Below, in pieces: positions 34,701-46,560 of a DNA stretch of 64,000 bases. The notes under the pieces are model-generated. The model saw nothing but the letters and a program-made list of their open reading frames with translations, was not told where the DNA came from and did not search any database. Position 1 is the first letter of the stretch. Every line of letters starts with the position of its first letter. The DNA is from Anthonomus grandis grandis. Its lineage: Eukaryota > Arthropoda > Insecta > Coleoptera > Curculionidae. The stretch covers positions 19,769,052-19,833,051 of the forward strand of contig NC_065560.1 in NCBI RefSeq assembly GCF_022605725.1. Direction: 5' to 3'. A program made the position numbers and the translations under genes.

Positions 34701-35013
34701 CATTTTTTACTACTTAATGGTATAAAAAAAATAAAAAAATACCTAAATACGTATGTTGAATTTTGGCGCAGATGTAGGGGAGTTGGGAGTCTGCATTTAA
34801 TATTACACCATAATATTTAACCTGCCATTCAACCAGAACTAAAACATACCTTTGAATGTTTCCTGAACTCTATTCTATTCCTAGCATTTTTTTAAAATAA
34901 GCCAAATATTGAGATATTAGCATATGAAATCCCTTGGTTTTTAAAAATCGGTGGCCCACATCGATGACGTCACGTGCCAAGCACTAAGGCCTTGTCTTTG
35001 AGTGGGTGTTGGT

Positions 35014-35689
35014 GCATGGCCCAAACGTGTGACGTCACAAGCAAAATTTTTTGGAGCGCTTTGTCCTTTTGTAGAGGTGTTATTGTTAGAACACCTGCTA
35101 ATAAGCTGTTCGACATGCTGTTGAACGAAGCCCTCGTCGCTCTGCCATTCTTCACGACCAAGCTCTTCGGATCTCAGACCGGTCTGTAAGTCAAATAATT
35201 TGAACCAACTGAAGGAGAACATTCGGCAAGAAATTCGTGAGATCCTGCGCCAAACATTGCAGAGAGTCAAGACTAACTTCTCCAGGAGACTCGTACAGTG
35301 TAGAGAAAATGGTGGTCATCATTTAAGTGACATAATTTTTGCTATATAAGTTATTTTTGTGTTTTTCTATTATGAATGTTAAATTTCCCATCCGCCTCTT
35401 TACAATAAAAAAATAATAATTAAAATATCTCAACAAATTTTTTATTTATCCCATTTCAAAAACCGTCAGGTTTGACTGCCGGACCCTGTTTTAAGATGAA
35501 TGTCAATTGGATTTTTTCCAGTCTCTTTTCATTCATGTAGCTGTACTAGGTCAAGTCTACACTTACATTTTCGTTTCGCATTTAACAATATATACCTGTA
35601 TCATATTATTTATATTTATATATATTGGATGTGTTTCCTCTTCTGCGCTTCCCTGATTCAGTCGCTGCCTAGCCCTGCCCTGTGTACAT
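35014..35689. other. gene-less segment
   Basis: A short plus-strand frame near 35090-35190 and a minus-strand frame at 34941-35270 are open but unrecognised. TGACGTCA-type palindromes occur near 35030. Confidence 0.3.
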
Positions 35690-35960
35690 AAATATAAATA
35701 AATTGTTTTTTTTTTTATTTTTAAAGGTCAAGCTCTCACTATCAAAATGTATCAAAAAGATATTCTTACGTAAGGTTTTTTTTGTTGCTTTTTCTTGAGG
35801 ATGTATCATTTAAAAGTACCTCTCGCAGAGGTACTTTTGAGAAACGGTTTTTATAATCGAGATGCATTCCTATTTGCTATCTCCACTTACATCATAAGCA
35901 CAACTGTTTTGTAATTTTTGATATTGGCAAATAAACGTTTTGAATTTGAATTTGAATTTT
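35690..35960 (+). repeat. LINE 3' end with (GAATTT)n tail
   Basis: GGCAAATAAACGTTTTGAATTTGAATTTGAA-type sequence at about 35926-35959, i.e. AATAAA followed by a GAATTT microsatellite, is typical of a CR1/Jockey-group LINE tail. No coding part is retained. Confidence 0.6.
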
Positions 35961-36530
35961 TTGAAAAACGTATTTTGTGGACGATGGATTTGCCGGAGAG
36001 GTACCTTATAATGGCCTGCTAGATCTCCCAATCTTACTCCTTTGGATTTTTTTTTGATTTTTTTTCTCTGCCATAAAGCTTGACTTCTTCAGAATAAGAA
36101 GATCTTCAGAATAGAATTGTAACAAATGTCAGTTAATAACGCCCGAACTGTTCGCTAAAGTACGTTTTGAGCAACAATTGTATTTTTGTATGGGGGTCAA
36201 CCGAGATCATTTTCAACATTTAATAAAATAAGTTTTAAATTTTTTTAATTTTATTTCACAAAATAAGATCACATTTTTTTATCCACAATTATTCACATTT
36301 CTTGACAACGAATTGATAAAATAAAAAAATAAAAGAGGGCTATGTAGGGAATAAAATAACCTGTAATTCAAGGTATTGCTTGACCTCTATTTTCATTTAA
36401 AAACATCGACATGGGGGCTCATTTCTGTCAGTAAATGTCCCCCTCAATATTACATTTTACATTTTTGGCTAAACAATTTATTTTTAAAAATTTTCAGGGT
36501 GGACTGTTTTGTCTCGGACACCCTGTATAC
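35961..36530 (+). pseudogene. mariner-type transposase C-terminus and element end
   Basis: After frame shifts the text reads PERYLIMAC, a SFGFFF block at the third catalytic region, NKCQLITPELFAKVRFEQQL, and CMGVNRDHFQHLI ending in a TAA near 36231. Then about 300 bp of 3' flank runs to GGACACCCTGTATA at 36516-36529, the probable transposon terminus. Same family style as the relic at 52.5-53.4 kb. Confidence 0.62.
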
Positions 36531-37495
36531 ATATTTTAACTACATTCTATACGAGCGGAAATAGATTTATAGGTAATATGGCTCCCCCTTTTCGTGCTGC
36601 GTGCTTTATAATAACGAACTTTGCTGATGATTTTTAGGTCTGTTTCTTTTTCCCAATAGTCTTGATCCTGGATAAGCTAAAACTTGGAACTACAGCCGAT
36701 TTTAATTTCGTAAATTCCATTTAGATAAAACTCTACTTAATGTCTGCGCCATTTTCTTCAAGAAAAGGTTTCCTTGTTCACAAAGGTACAATTAATTTTT
36801 TTAAAGAAAATCAAAATTGGGTGATTAAAGATAAATATGAGAGAATGGATGATTGAATAATTTGTTTTTGTTGTCTATAGAGCACTTCTTTTTGTATGTA
36901 ATTGTATTTGTATATTTTAACCCAATTTGCAATTTAAATAACTATTTTCTCCTAAGATTGATGGATTGGTGCTCTAGTTGCTGAATGTAATTGTCAGATT
37001 TCCCTCTGTATGTCACTGCAACACACTGATATCACTTTATGGTAACTTTTCACAGAAACTCAAGGTCTGGTAATTATGATTTGTATTAATTTTGAAATCG
37101 TTTTTGTGTTTTTTATTTCCTTTTTCTTTGCTTACGGCAAATCCCTTTAAGATTTCCTCCACAAACACTACTGTGTCCGAAATATGTTTGTAACTTTTAC
37201 TCAGTTCCTGCTCTTAACAGAACTCAAAAATACAGAACTATGTTTAGAATAAATGAGTGGAGACGACATTTGATTTAACAATTAACTGCAATATTGTAGC
37301 ATTTTATTTTTCTATTTAATCTAATTTTTATTATAACAAGGCAAATGCTCCATTCATTACTCAACTGAATCATAAAATAGATTATTTTCGATTATCAGTC
37401 AAATAAAGTAACAATTTTTAATAATACTTAAATCTAATATCTAAAACACATTTTTATAGCTCATCTCAAATTTATAAGTGGTGGCGTTATTATTG
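36531..37495. other. gene-less AT-rich segment
   Basis: No coding sequence, RNA gene or obvious repeat seen. Confidence 0.4.
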
Positions 37496-38336
37496 CAACG
37501 CGGATTTCTTGATTTATGGGACTGAACCTGATGATGGACCTCCGGAGGATACGAGACTGGTTTGGCTCAAATAAGTTGTCATTGAACGTCAATAAGACCG
37601 AAATCCTGACATTTAGCTTGGGGATGTTAAACACACAGCAGAAGTCTTGGTGTCATCCTTGATAACAACTTTAAATTTACTGATCATGTACTTGATCTTG
37701 CTAGTAAAATATCAACTGGTTGTTTTTCCATCAGGATTGTAAATGAAGAGCTTGGTACCGAGATTGATAGAACTGTATATTTTGCCCTTGTCGAGTCTCG
37801 TCTTCGCTACGGTATTTGTTTTTGGCGGAATGCTAGAAATTATCTTATCCAGTTGCTCTTTGTATTGCAAAAAAGAGCCCTCAGGTATATTTGCAAGGCA
37901 AAACGTTGGGATTTCTGCCGCTCTCTATTTGCTCGAGAAAACATTCCAACAGTCACCTCTATGTATATACTGGAAGTTGCTAGCATCATGTTCAAGAATC
38001 GGCATAAATATATGGCAGAGGATTCTAAATATATGAGAGTATGTGACACGACAGAGGGGCAATCTGCAACTACCCATTCTAACGTCCGCTTTTATTCAGA
38101 AATCAATTTTTTACGAAGGTGTTAATCACCTGCCATGCAACATTAGAGACCTTACAATAGTTAAATGCTTTGGACATAGGCTTAAAAAGTATTTGACAGA
38201 AAAGGCCTACTATAACCTTGAAGGGTTTTATGCTTAATGTTTTGTGGAGTCTACAGTGTATGTTTTTGTATGTATATATAGATTTTGATTTTCCCTTTTT
38301 TATGTATACATTTCTCTTTTTTACTGTTTTTATTCT
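37496..38336 (+). pseudogene. LINE RT C-terminal part, later split by a PLE
   Basis: DLRRIRDWFGSNKLSLNVNKTEILTF marks the region after the RT active site. With frameshifts there follow ALVESRLRYGICFWRN, VLQKRALRYICKAKR, VTSMYILEVASIMFKNRHKY and IVKCFGHRLKKYLTEKAYY, ending at a TAA at 38237. The 3' UTR runs to 38336, where a Penelope-like element starts. It resumes at 46675. Confidence 0.78.
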
Positions 38337-38445
38337 AATTGAAAGAAGTCGTCCATATTCTCAAAGAGACCCTGATATAAATAAATCAAAGGCAAACAAC
38401 ACAAAGTCTCGGTCTCAAAAAAATTCTTTAATTTGTTAGAGTGGT

Positions 38446-38485
38446 GACACGTGTTTCGCTCCTAAGAGCATCATCAGACCTAAAA
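38446..38485 (-). ncRNA. hammerhead-ribozyme-like motif, left PLE repeat
   Basis: On the minus strand: GGT, CTGATGA (38477-38471), one U, stem II GCTC/GAGC with a UUAG loop, GAAA, self-complementary CACGTG, then TC (cleavage predicted after C, at 38446), followed by ACC, which pairs with the GGT before the core. A second short helix with TTA/TAA may extend stem I. One extra U precedes stem II, as in the motif at 2082-2123. Confidence 0.72.
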
Positions 38486-38707
38486 AATAATGTAAACAAA
38501 ACTAAATAAAATTACAAAAAGACCTTAAAGTAAAACAAAAAAGTATACCTCAAGAAGGTCCCCAAAAAAACGCCCGACTGAGCCAAATATACACACACAC
38601 TGAATGGTAAAATATAAGTTTAAAAAACTGACGTCACAAATATATAAAAAACAATAACATAGAACTTGAATACAAGAAAATAATAAAAAAATAAAAAGGA
38701 ACATTCG

Positions 38708-38769
38708 AGATTTGAACCGACAACCTTGCAGCAAGACTGTTACCGTTTGCTGTGTTGACCGCTAGGCCA
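38708..38769 (-). promoter_or_regulatory. Pol III A/B-box-like pair, left PLE repeat
   Basis: On the minus strand TGGCCTAGCGG (38769-38759) fits the tRNA A box and GGTTCAAATCT (38718-38708) fits the B box, starts 51 nt apart. The surrounding sequence does not fold as a tRNA cloverleaf: the acceptor and T stems fail to pair. Confidence 0.55.
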
Positions 38770-39129
38770 CACCGTTCATGCGATAGCTTGAAAAGAAAGG
38801 AGGGGACTACAAGATGTTATTAAAAAAGAGTCCCGGCTCAAAATTGCACACGTCATTAACGCAAGTTAAAGCTGGACTCTTCTTTGCTCTTGTAATCTCT
38901 AGCTTCTCTAGAAGATCCAGCTTTTTGCCCTACTGGCAGTCATGAACCACTGCCACATTATTGGGGTAGGAAAAATTATGACCTGTTAACAATAAATGAT
39001 TGGCAAACGCTGACTTGGTCTCGACAATATCGGTGGCTTTAAACTTGTTTACCAGACCCAGATGTTCTTGTACCCTTGTCAAAATTTTCCTCCCGGACTG
39101 TCCCACATAAATCCGGGAGGGACCGGGTA

Positions 39130-40037
39130 AGAGCTGCTTTTCTTTTCATAAACGCTTTCTTAACGTCACTAATGTATCTTTCACCAAAGAGGAAGAAAAT
39201 ATCCTTAACCTTAACTTAAAATTTAATTTTACCCAAAATATAAATAAAAATGTTAAAGAAATCAGTGGAGGCTGAGAATATAATTCAATCTAACAATATA
39301 CCTAATAAAAACATAGTTAGAGCCAGAATTAAAAATTTTCTTAATTCAGAAGGGATAAATAGAACACCGCATGACTTTAGCAAAATATATTTAAATTCCC
39401 TTAAAAATAAAATTCAAACACACAATCTCCTAATAACTAAGGCAGACAAAGGCGCTTCTCTGGTAGTCATGAATAAGGCTGATTATGTGGATAAAGTTTC
39501 GGAATTTCTATCTGGCGATGATTTTGTTTCGATAAATAACGATCCCACTCCTAGCTTTTTTAACAAAGTTAAGAGCTGTCTGGGTCGTTGCCTCATAACT
39601 TTAGAGTATTTCGTCCAATAAAGCCAGCCTATACCCTATGAACCCTAGAACTCCCTAACTGTACGGCTTACCAAAAATACAGTATAAAGAAGGTATTCCT
39701 ATGAGACCAGTGGTTTCTTTCGTCAGTTCGCCCTGCTATAGACTGCCCTCTTGGCTTAACACTACTCTCAGGACAATAACAGGATTTCAAAATGAATTTT
39801 CGATCAAAAATTCAATAGAATTTGCAAATTTTGTAAAAAATATTAATATACCCGATAATTCTATTTTGATTTCCCTGGACGTAAAAAATCTCTTTCCCAG
39901 CATACCCGCCTCAGAATGTGTAACGTTAGTTGAAGAATTGCTTAACCCCAATAACTCCCTAAGTTATTTATAGACAACCTCGTATGTCTCTTATCGCTGG
40001 TTTTGGAACAAAACTTTTTATAATTTAATGGAAAATT
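39130..40037 (+). pseudogene. PLE reverse transcriptase, N-terminal part
   Basis: Pieces: FTKEEENILNLNLKFNF before a frameshift near 39250, then NFLNSEGINRTPHDFSKIYL, LLITKADKGASLVVMNKADY (the TKADKG motif is diagnostic of PLE RT), RPVVSFVSSPCYRLPSWL after a stop region at 39621-39700, and DNSILISLDVKNLFPSIPA, the RT motif A with its catalytic Asp. The sequence ends at EQNF...FNGKF near 40037, where the inserted LINE tail begins. Confidence 0.82.
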
Positions 40038-40383
40038 TTTAAGCAATCAATCAATCAATCAATCATATGCTTTATTGTCAAAAAATTACAAAATTTTGTG
40101 GACAAAGCTAATAACAAAAAACATATAAAAACAAAACAAAACACACAAATAAAAAATAAAAATAAAATATACAAACAAAATAAATACATGCAAAACTGTA
40201 CAAAAACAATGTACCTGGTCAATATACATCATGATGTATAAAATGTCAATAAAAATAAACACAATAGTCAATAACAGTAAATTAATTAAATACAAAATAA
40301 AAGTGCAATTCATTTACTAAAGAAAAAAAAAACTAATATATTAAGAGAGAAAAAGAGCCAGTGTGTGTATGATACCCAAAAAG

Positions 40384-43162
40384 TTATCCTAGAAAAAAAT
40401 CCTCCACTGCGTACAAGGTTTTTTCCAGAAAGTATGCCTTCAAAGCATTATGAAATCGAGGAAAAGAAGTAATTGATTTAATTTCCAAAGGCAAATGATT
40501 ATGCATCTTTTTGGCTCTGTATAGAATAGAGCTTTTTACTAACTCGGACCGAGGGGTTTGCAGATAAAGATCATGCACTGCGTTGCGAAGTGAATAATTG
40601 TGAGACGGCCTACTTGGCATTTCTGACTTATGTTTGCGTACTAAGCAAATAGATTCCAATATGAATAAAGAGGGAAGAGTAAGTATCTTGTATTTTTTAA
40701 AGATTTCTTGACAATGAGCTCTGCTATTAAGTCCAAGCAGATACCGAACTGCTCTCTTTTGGAGTTTAAAGATGCGCTCAAATTGAGTCACACCGCATGT
40801 GCCCCAGAATGGAAGGGCGTAACGTAGATGTGACTCAAAAAGGGCATAATAAACTGTTCTTGATGTTTGTAAACTTAATTCCCTGGAAACTGATCTTAAG
40901 GCAAAACATGCTGAACTTAATTTTTTTATATAAGGCATCAATATGCAAGTCCCATTTTAGGGAGTAGTCAACATTAAGTCCTAAGAACTTCACAGATTCA
41001 ATAACGTCCAAACTGGTGTTGTTAAGTACAAAGGGTTGAATAGTAGTTTTATATGATAAGACTTTAGTTTTTGAGACAATTAGGCACAGAAGATTAGAAT
41101 CGCACCATGATTTAATGGTAATTAAGTCATTAGAAATAGTAGCATGTAGTGCCCTAGCATCCGGATTGCTCCATGTAAAGCTAGTATCGTTAGCAAAAAG
41201 ACAGATTTTGCCACTGATGTTAAGATTGGCCATGTCATTTACAAAAATCAGAAACAAAATAGGGCCCAGGACTGAACCTTGAGGTACCCCACATTCTATT
41301 GGTTTGCAAGAAGACTGCGCCGTATCAACCTTTACAAGCTGATTTCTGTAACTGAGATACGATTTAAACCACTCAAGGGGCGTTCTGAACCCATAGTGAT
41401 TGAATTTGTCAATTAAGATGTTATGGTTTACACAATCAAAAGCCTTGGAGAAATCACAAAAAATTGTTGTTGTTGAATGATTATTATTTATACTGGTGTA
41501 AACACTATTAAAGAGAGAAAACATAGCATCATTTGTGCACTTGTTACTCAAGAATCCAAATTGGTGAGGAGTAAGAATTTTATATTTAAACAGAAACGAT
41601 AAGAGCCTTTTTTTAACCAATCGTTCAATGATCTTTGATAAAGTGGGAAGGAGTGCGATTGGGCGATAGTTTGAAGCTTGTTGTTTATCTCCTCCCTTAT
41701 GCAAAGGAATAATTATTGCAGTCTTAAGGCAGGTAGGAAAGACACCATTTTGGAATGACTTGTTAATTAAGTTTGTTAGATGGATTAAGCTGCAATTTGG
41801 CAGATTCCCTAAAATGGAAAACATTTAGACTCCCTAAAATGGAAAACATTTTGAGAGTGAGCCCATCTGTACCAGATGATGATTTGTTTTTTATTTCATT
41901 AATTGTAGTTTGAAGCTCTGTTGATACAATGGGGGTAAAAAAGAAGCTGTGTAAATTTTCATTTGGAAGATATGAACGAGGATCGTGAGAAGGTGTTACG
42001 GTAGCCATTAGATTTTTAGCTACATTAACAAAGTAGTGATTAAGGTCCTCAGGTGAAGTAGGGATAGTGCTAGATGAAGAAGTGTTATTTCTTAATTCAT
42101 TTATAATAGACCATATTTCTTTGGCAACATTACTTGATTCGATCATCCTTTTATTATAATAAATATCTTTTGCAGCTTTTATAGTCTTATGGTTAATTTT
42201 TCTATAAAGCTTGACATAGTTATGAAAAAATACGCTGTCTGTAAATTTTTTTAGGTGTGATAATGAGCGCATGTTTTTTGCAGAAACACGTAAGCCTTTA
42301 GTGGTCCATGGCTTATGATGTTTAATTGTGATAGGTCTAAGAGGAAACGACTTATCTGCAATACTTGATAAAGACTTTTTAAAACTAGAAAATTCACTAT
42401 CTATATCGTCAGAAAGAAAATCCCAATCAGCCGTTTGGCATAAGTTCTTGAATTGTAAGAAATTATTTTTGCCAAAAACACGGCCTAATTTACGTAACGT
42501 GTTTTTGCCTTTAGAATTTATGGAAAATTTTGTTAGTGCAGCTTCATGATCAGAAAATCCGGAATTAAAAACCGTACAATCTACGAGTTCAGGAGCAAAA
42601 GATGACACGACATAGTCGATGTTACTAGAACTATTTCTAGTTATTCTGGTAGGAAAGTTAATATGCATTACTATACCCATTGAGACAAAAGAGTGAAGAG
42701 ATTTTTGAGCAGCACTCACACTGGAAAAATCAATAAGGTCGCCACACAAAATTAATTTACCTTTTAAGGGCAAGGATTCTAGCAAGCTTAGTAGCTTTTG
42801 AAGGAAAGTCTGTAAGTCAGCGTTAGGTGTTCTATATACACAAATAATATACAACAAATAATATACAAATAATATACAAATAACGGTGAAAAATCGTTGT
42901 TTATAGACATAATCATAGTGCCCCCATGAGATAAATTAGTTCTATTAAATCTTGCTATTGTAGTGTAATTTTGAACAAACACAGGTTCATCAGTGTTTAG
43001 CCAGTGTTCGGTTATAGCAACTATTTCTGGAAAATTTAGCTCTTCTAAAAAAAGAAATAATTCATTAGTTTTGTGTCTTAAGGACTGAATCTTAAGAAAA
43101 AATACGCTAAGCTTGCTATCATCCGATTTATCAGAGGGTGCTTGATCCTCTGGTCGCGTCAC
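40384..43162 (-). pseudogene. LINE ORF2: AP endonuclease and reverse transcriptase
   Basis: From 43162 leftward: endonuclease start (VFFLKIQSLRHKTNEL, VAITEHWLN), VYRTPNADLQTFLQKLL, LCGDLIDFSS, NIDYVVSSFAP and SDHEAALT. Then RT with SSGTDGLTLKMF, ASNYRPIALLPTLSKIIE, TIFCDFSKAFDCVNH, GVPQGSVLGPILFLIFVND and CLFANDTSF, so the FADD active site is FAND. The C-terminal domain ends KTLYAVEDFFLG at 40384. Two small tandem duplications shift the frame, at about 42839-42885 (three copies of CAAATAATATA) and 41806-41851 (25-bp period). Another shift lies near 40840-40940. Confidence 0.87.
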
Positions 43163-43167
43163 ATTAT

Positions 43168-44754
43168 TTAAAAATTTTTGTTCCTAGATGAGGAACCAGT
43201 GGAAAAATAATTAGATTCACTTTCTCGTATTTTTTGAAGCCTTAAAATTTTTTCTGAAGAAAAGAAGGATCTAAAAGCGGAGAGGTCTTCTTCCACTTCG
43301 GCTGCACCAATTCCATAGACGTCGTGGAAACGGATATACAAGCGTCGGAGGGAGTCTATGTTAGTAGGTAGGCCCTCTGAAGCTAGCATTAGCTTGACAC
43401 TGGTCTTGGTGTGGCCTTCGAGACAGACGTTGGAAGGCTGGTCATAGAGGTATGCCAAGTAGAGCCTAAGAGTTTTTAAGATGGTGGGGTCTCTCAGTCT
43501 AGCCAACAGGTACCGTCCATTTTCCGCATCAGATTTTTGGGACAGTCGCACTACTGGAGGAGTCATCGGGTCCATATTATGCAGTCCATCATCATCGTTC
43601 GCCTTCTCCACAAGTTTGAAGCTGACATTTTCTTGCCCAAATGACTTAGATGCAGCTATCGCATCTTTATCTGAACCAATTTGAAGCATATTGAGCTGAT
43701 TTGAGACAGGTTTGGGAGTGGTTTTATTAGCTGCTGGTGGAGAATTTAACGGTGGTAATAAACCCATCCTCTGTCCATCCACAACAGCACCAGCCGGCCA
43801 TACGTTCGTCTATTTTAGCTGGCTAAAAAGATCCTTGTTTTGGACACCTACTTTAAAGCTGGAGTTCACACTGTCTTCATTTTGCGTGAAGGGAAAACAT
43901 CGAATAAAAGCATTAGTGTGGAGCTTATCTTTAACGTAGTGAGCGAGCCGGTTTACTGTATAGTCAGGAGAGATATTAGAGACGATTAGGTAATGCCATT
44001 CTTCCCTAGTTATGGTTTTCTGAGGTGAAACCGTTATTCTTTTTGTAGGGGGCGAAACTTCTGGTTCCTGATCGGTCTGTATAGAAATGGAAATGGATCT
44101 TTTTGCTATTGTTGGAATGTATTTAGGGATTTCTTTTTCCTTAACTGTCAACTTTTCCAATTTAAGGGCCATTTGATTAATACTCTTCCGTAAATCTTCC
44201 ATTTCCTTGGCAAGTTCTTGTTTGGGTGAATCATGAATCTGGATCTTGACGGATTCGTCGTGATTTCCCAAAAGAAGTGAAGACAGGTTAAAGAGCTCTT
44301 GTTTCATATCCCTAATTGAGTGAAACATTGACTCTTGACCATTTTCAGATCTACTATTGGCAAGCAAGTTGTGAATGTCATCCATTTTCTCGAACAAAAC
44401 CTTCCATTTGGGATCATTTTGACTCAAGATGTCATATAGTTCTGTAATGACAGGGTAGAAATCCATATTCTTTTTGAGACATGAACCCAAAGCATCAACA
44501 ATGTCTAAAGAAATCTGCGCTTTTTGTAACTGTGAAACCTTGTCATGAAGGTATTTTAAAGTAGGAGAGTCACAAACATTGCAGAAGAATCTAATGCTAT
44601 GGTACTTTTGATTATACAGTACCTTTGTTGTGGCCTTATCCAAACCAGTACAGGACATGCAAAAATTTCGGCGACATTCCCCGCTACAGCGAAGCTTATA
44701 TTTTTCTTTCTCCAAGATGGTCTTATGACAGGAATTACACTTAAATTCAGCCAT
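43168..44754 (-). pseudogene. LINE ORF1 with PHD-like zinc finger
   Basis: ATG at 44754. Cysteines CNSCHK, CSGECRR, CMSCTG and CNVC form a PHD-like finger in the first 60 residues. A helical, Glu/Lys-rich middle follows, then WHYLIVSNISPDYTVNRLAH and FIRCFPF, the FP25-like fold. At 43810 a TAG interrupts after SQLK (probably a Gln codon originally). The same frame continues to 43168 with a basic, Ser-rich tail. ORF1p of this group binds RNA and forms particles with ORF2p. Confidence 0.83.
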
Positions 44755-45165
44755 AATTTCTTAAGATTGATTTCAAAAAGTGTCCAAATATTTAAATAAC
44801 AAATATTGTTCCGTGAACGAAAATTATTTGTTTATTAAGCAGGAGACCGGAACTGTTTATTATCAAATCACACGCACTGCGAAAACTTGATGTTGTAGAG
44901 TTAAAGTTCAATAAATTGTGATTTTAAGGTCAAGTTTAGGTTAACAGGTACTAATTTAATCGGAAATCAAAACTAATGTTTATACAGGAAGCAAATCAAA
45001 ACTATTTATACCAAAAGCACACGTACAGCAAAACTTCGCGTCGCGTCTGGTAAGGTCAAAAACAGAAAGACAAATCAAAACAAATCAAAGTCAACACAGA
45101 ACTTATCAACCATCAGAGCCGACGAGCGAAGACACAACCGTCTCGTACGACTACCAATGATCGAA

Positions 45166-46118
45166 TGATGAGGATGAATCAGCAGGACTCGCTATGGGCT
45201 CATGCCTTTCACCTTTCTTAAGCGAAGTATTTATGAGCCATTTAGAAAATCAAATTATGGTTAGTAAGTTTTTTAAATTTACATACAAAAGGTATGTCGA
45301 TGATATTTGTCTAGTCTGGAGAGGAAACGACGATGATCTGGCGGGATTTTTGAATTTCCTAAATTCTCTTTATAGTAACATTATTTTTACTTTGGAAAAA
45401 AAAGTTAACAAGACTTCATTTTTGGATTTATTTCTGACTAGGTACAACAATGGAATAACTTTTGAAGTGTACGGAAAACCATCCGCTACGGATAATATTA
45501 TCCAATTTAATTCCCTTTCTCCTGGCCAACACAAGTTTGCTGCTCTTAACTGATTCTTCTATAGATTATGTAATTTACCTCTCTCCAATGTAGTCTTTAA
45601 AAAAGAGTACAATATAATACAATCTATTGCAATCAACAATAACTTCCCTCTATCAAGTTTCAAAAACTATATTTTAAGTTTTTTAATAAGTACAAACTTT
45701 CGTACCACATTGCATATCAGGAGGAAAGGATAAACGTAATAATAAAAATATTAGATGTTTAACTTACTTTGGAAGTATTTCCCAGGGGGCGGCGAAATTC
45801 TTTAAACCTTTTAACATCTCAATTGCTTTTAAGACTTCTAATTCCGTAAAGCGAAATCTGGTTAAACCATTGAATAAGCCAGATCCGCTTTCGAAATCGG
45901 GAGTTTATAGTTTGCATTGTGCCGATTGCCCTACGATTTATGTGGGACAGTCCGGGAGGAAAATATCAACAAGGGTACAAGAACATCTTGGTCTGGTGAA
46001 CAAGTTTAAAGCCACCGATATTGTCGAGACCAAGTCAGCGTTTGCCAATCATTTATTGTTAACAGGTCATAATTTTTCCTACCCCAATAATGTGGCAGTG
46101 GTTCATGACTGCCAGTAG
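45166..46118 (+). pseudogene. PLE reverse transcriptase C-terminus and GIY-YIG endonuclease
   Basis: Resumes with GLAMGSCLSPFLSEVFM, then YKRYVDDICLVW, the RT active site YVDD, followed by LEKKVNKTSFLDLFL. After stops at 45550-45840 the endonuclease reads KSGVYSLHCADCPTIYVGQS (GVY..YVGQ form of GIY-YIG), GRKISTRVQEH, SAFANHLLLTGHNF and ends HDCQ at 46118. From 45935 the coding region is also part of the inverted terminal repeat. Confidence 0.85.
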
Positions 46119-46278
46119 GGCAAAAAGCTGGATCTTCTAGAGAAGCTAGAGATTACAAGAGCAAAGAAGAGTCCAGCTTTAACTTGCGTTAATGACGTGT
46201 TAAATTTTGAGCCGGGACTCTTTTTTAATAACATCTTGTAGTCCCCTCCTTTCTTTTCACGCTATCGCATGAACGGTG

Positions 46279-46340
46279 TGGCCTAGCGGTCAACGCAGCA
46301 AACGGTAACAGTCTTGCTGCAAGGTTGTAGGTTCAAATCT
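46279..46340 (+). promoter_or_regulatory. Pol III A/B-box-like pair, right PLE repeat
   Basis: TGGCCTAGCGG at 46279-46289 and GGTTCAAATCT at 46330-46340, spaced 51 nt start to start as in tRNA genes and tRNA-derived SINEs. An imperfect stem CAGCAA/TTGCTG lies between. Acceptor and T stems do not pair, so this is not a working tRNA gene. Confidence 0.55.
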
Positions 46341-46560
46341 CGATAGTTCCTTTTTATTTTTTTATTATTTTCTTGTATTCAAGTTCTATGTTATTGTTTT
46401 TTATATATTTGTGACGTCAGTTTTTTAAACTTATATTTTACCGTTCAGTGTGTGTGTATATTTGACCCAGTAGGGCGTGTTTTTAACCTTCTTGAGGTAT
46501 AATTTTTTGTTTTACCTTAAGGTCTTTTTGTAATTTTATTTGGTTTCGTTTACATTAGTT

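Larger units (their letters stand above)
32584..35013. repeat. 978-bp inverted repeat (palindrome) with 474-bp spacer
   Basis: The left arm 32584-33561 and right arm 34036-35013 are inverted copies of equal length with only scattered single-base differences noticed. The outer ends read ACCAACACCCACTC and its complement. The inner ends stop at TTATAATTTG. The arms contain the middle part of a P-element-like transposase. The spacer carries its upstream part in one copy only, so the right arm duplicates the 3' part of the minus-strand gene. No target duplication is evident at the outer ends. Confidence 0.9.
38383..39113 (-). repeat. PLE left terminal repeat (inverted)
   Basis: Inverted copy of 45935-46663 with scattered substitutions and small indels. 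It begins at the complement of CCTTTGATTT and includes an antisense copy of the last third of the GIY-YIG coding region (about 38935-39113). Confidence 0.9.
40038..45165 (-). mobile_element. near-full-length two-ORF LINE (CR1/L2-like) inserted in the PLE
   Basis: The 3' end at 40043-40064 is a (GATT)n-type tail, read as CAATC repeats on the plus strand. ORF2 follows rightward, then ORF1 with a PHD-like finger, then about 400 bp of 5' region reaching roughly 45165, where the PLE resumes at GLAMGS. Both ORFs are damaged by small changes only, so the copy is fairly young. A more decayed copy lies at 56173-58444. No clear target duplication was seen. Confidence 0.85.

Noticed and set aside
34941..35270. 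Minus-strand 109-codon frame
   Set aside because: It overlaps the palindrome arm end, matches nothing I know, and part of it reads through terminal-repeat sequence.
40043..40064. CAATC repeat as telomeric sequence
   Set aside because: Insect telomere repeats are TTAGG-type; this is the tail of a minus-strand LINE.
46270..46350. A true tRNA gene in the PLE terminal repeat
   Set aside because: A and B boxes fit, but the acceptor and T stems do not pair in either arm and no normal anticodon loop is formed.
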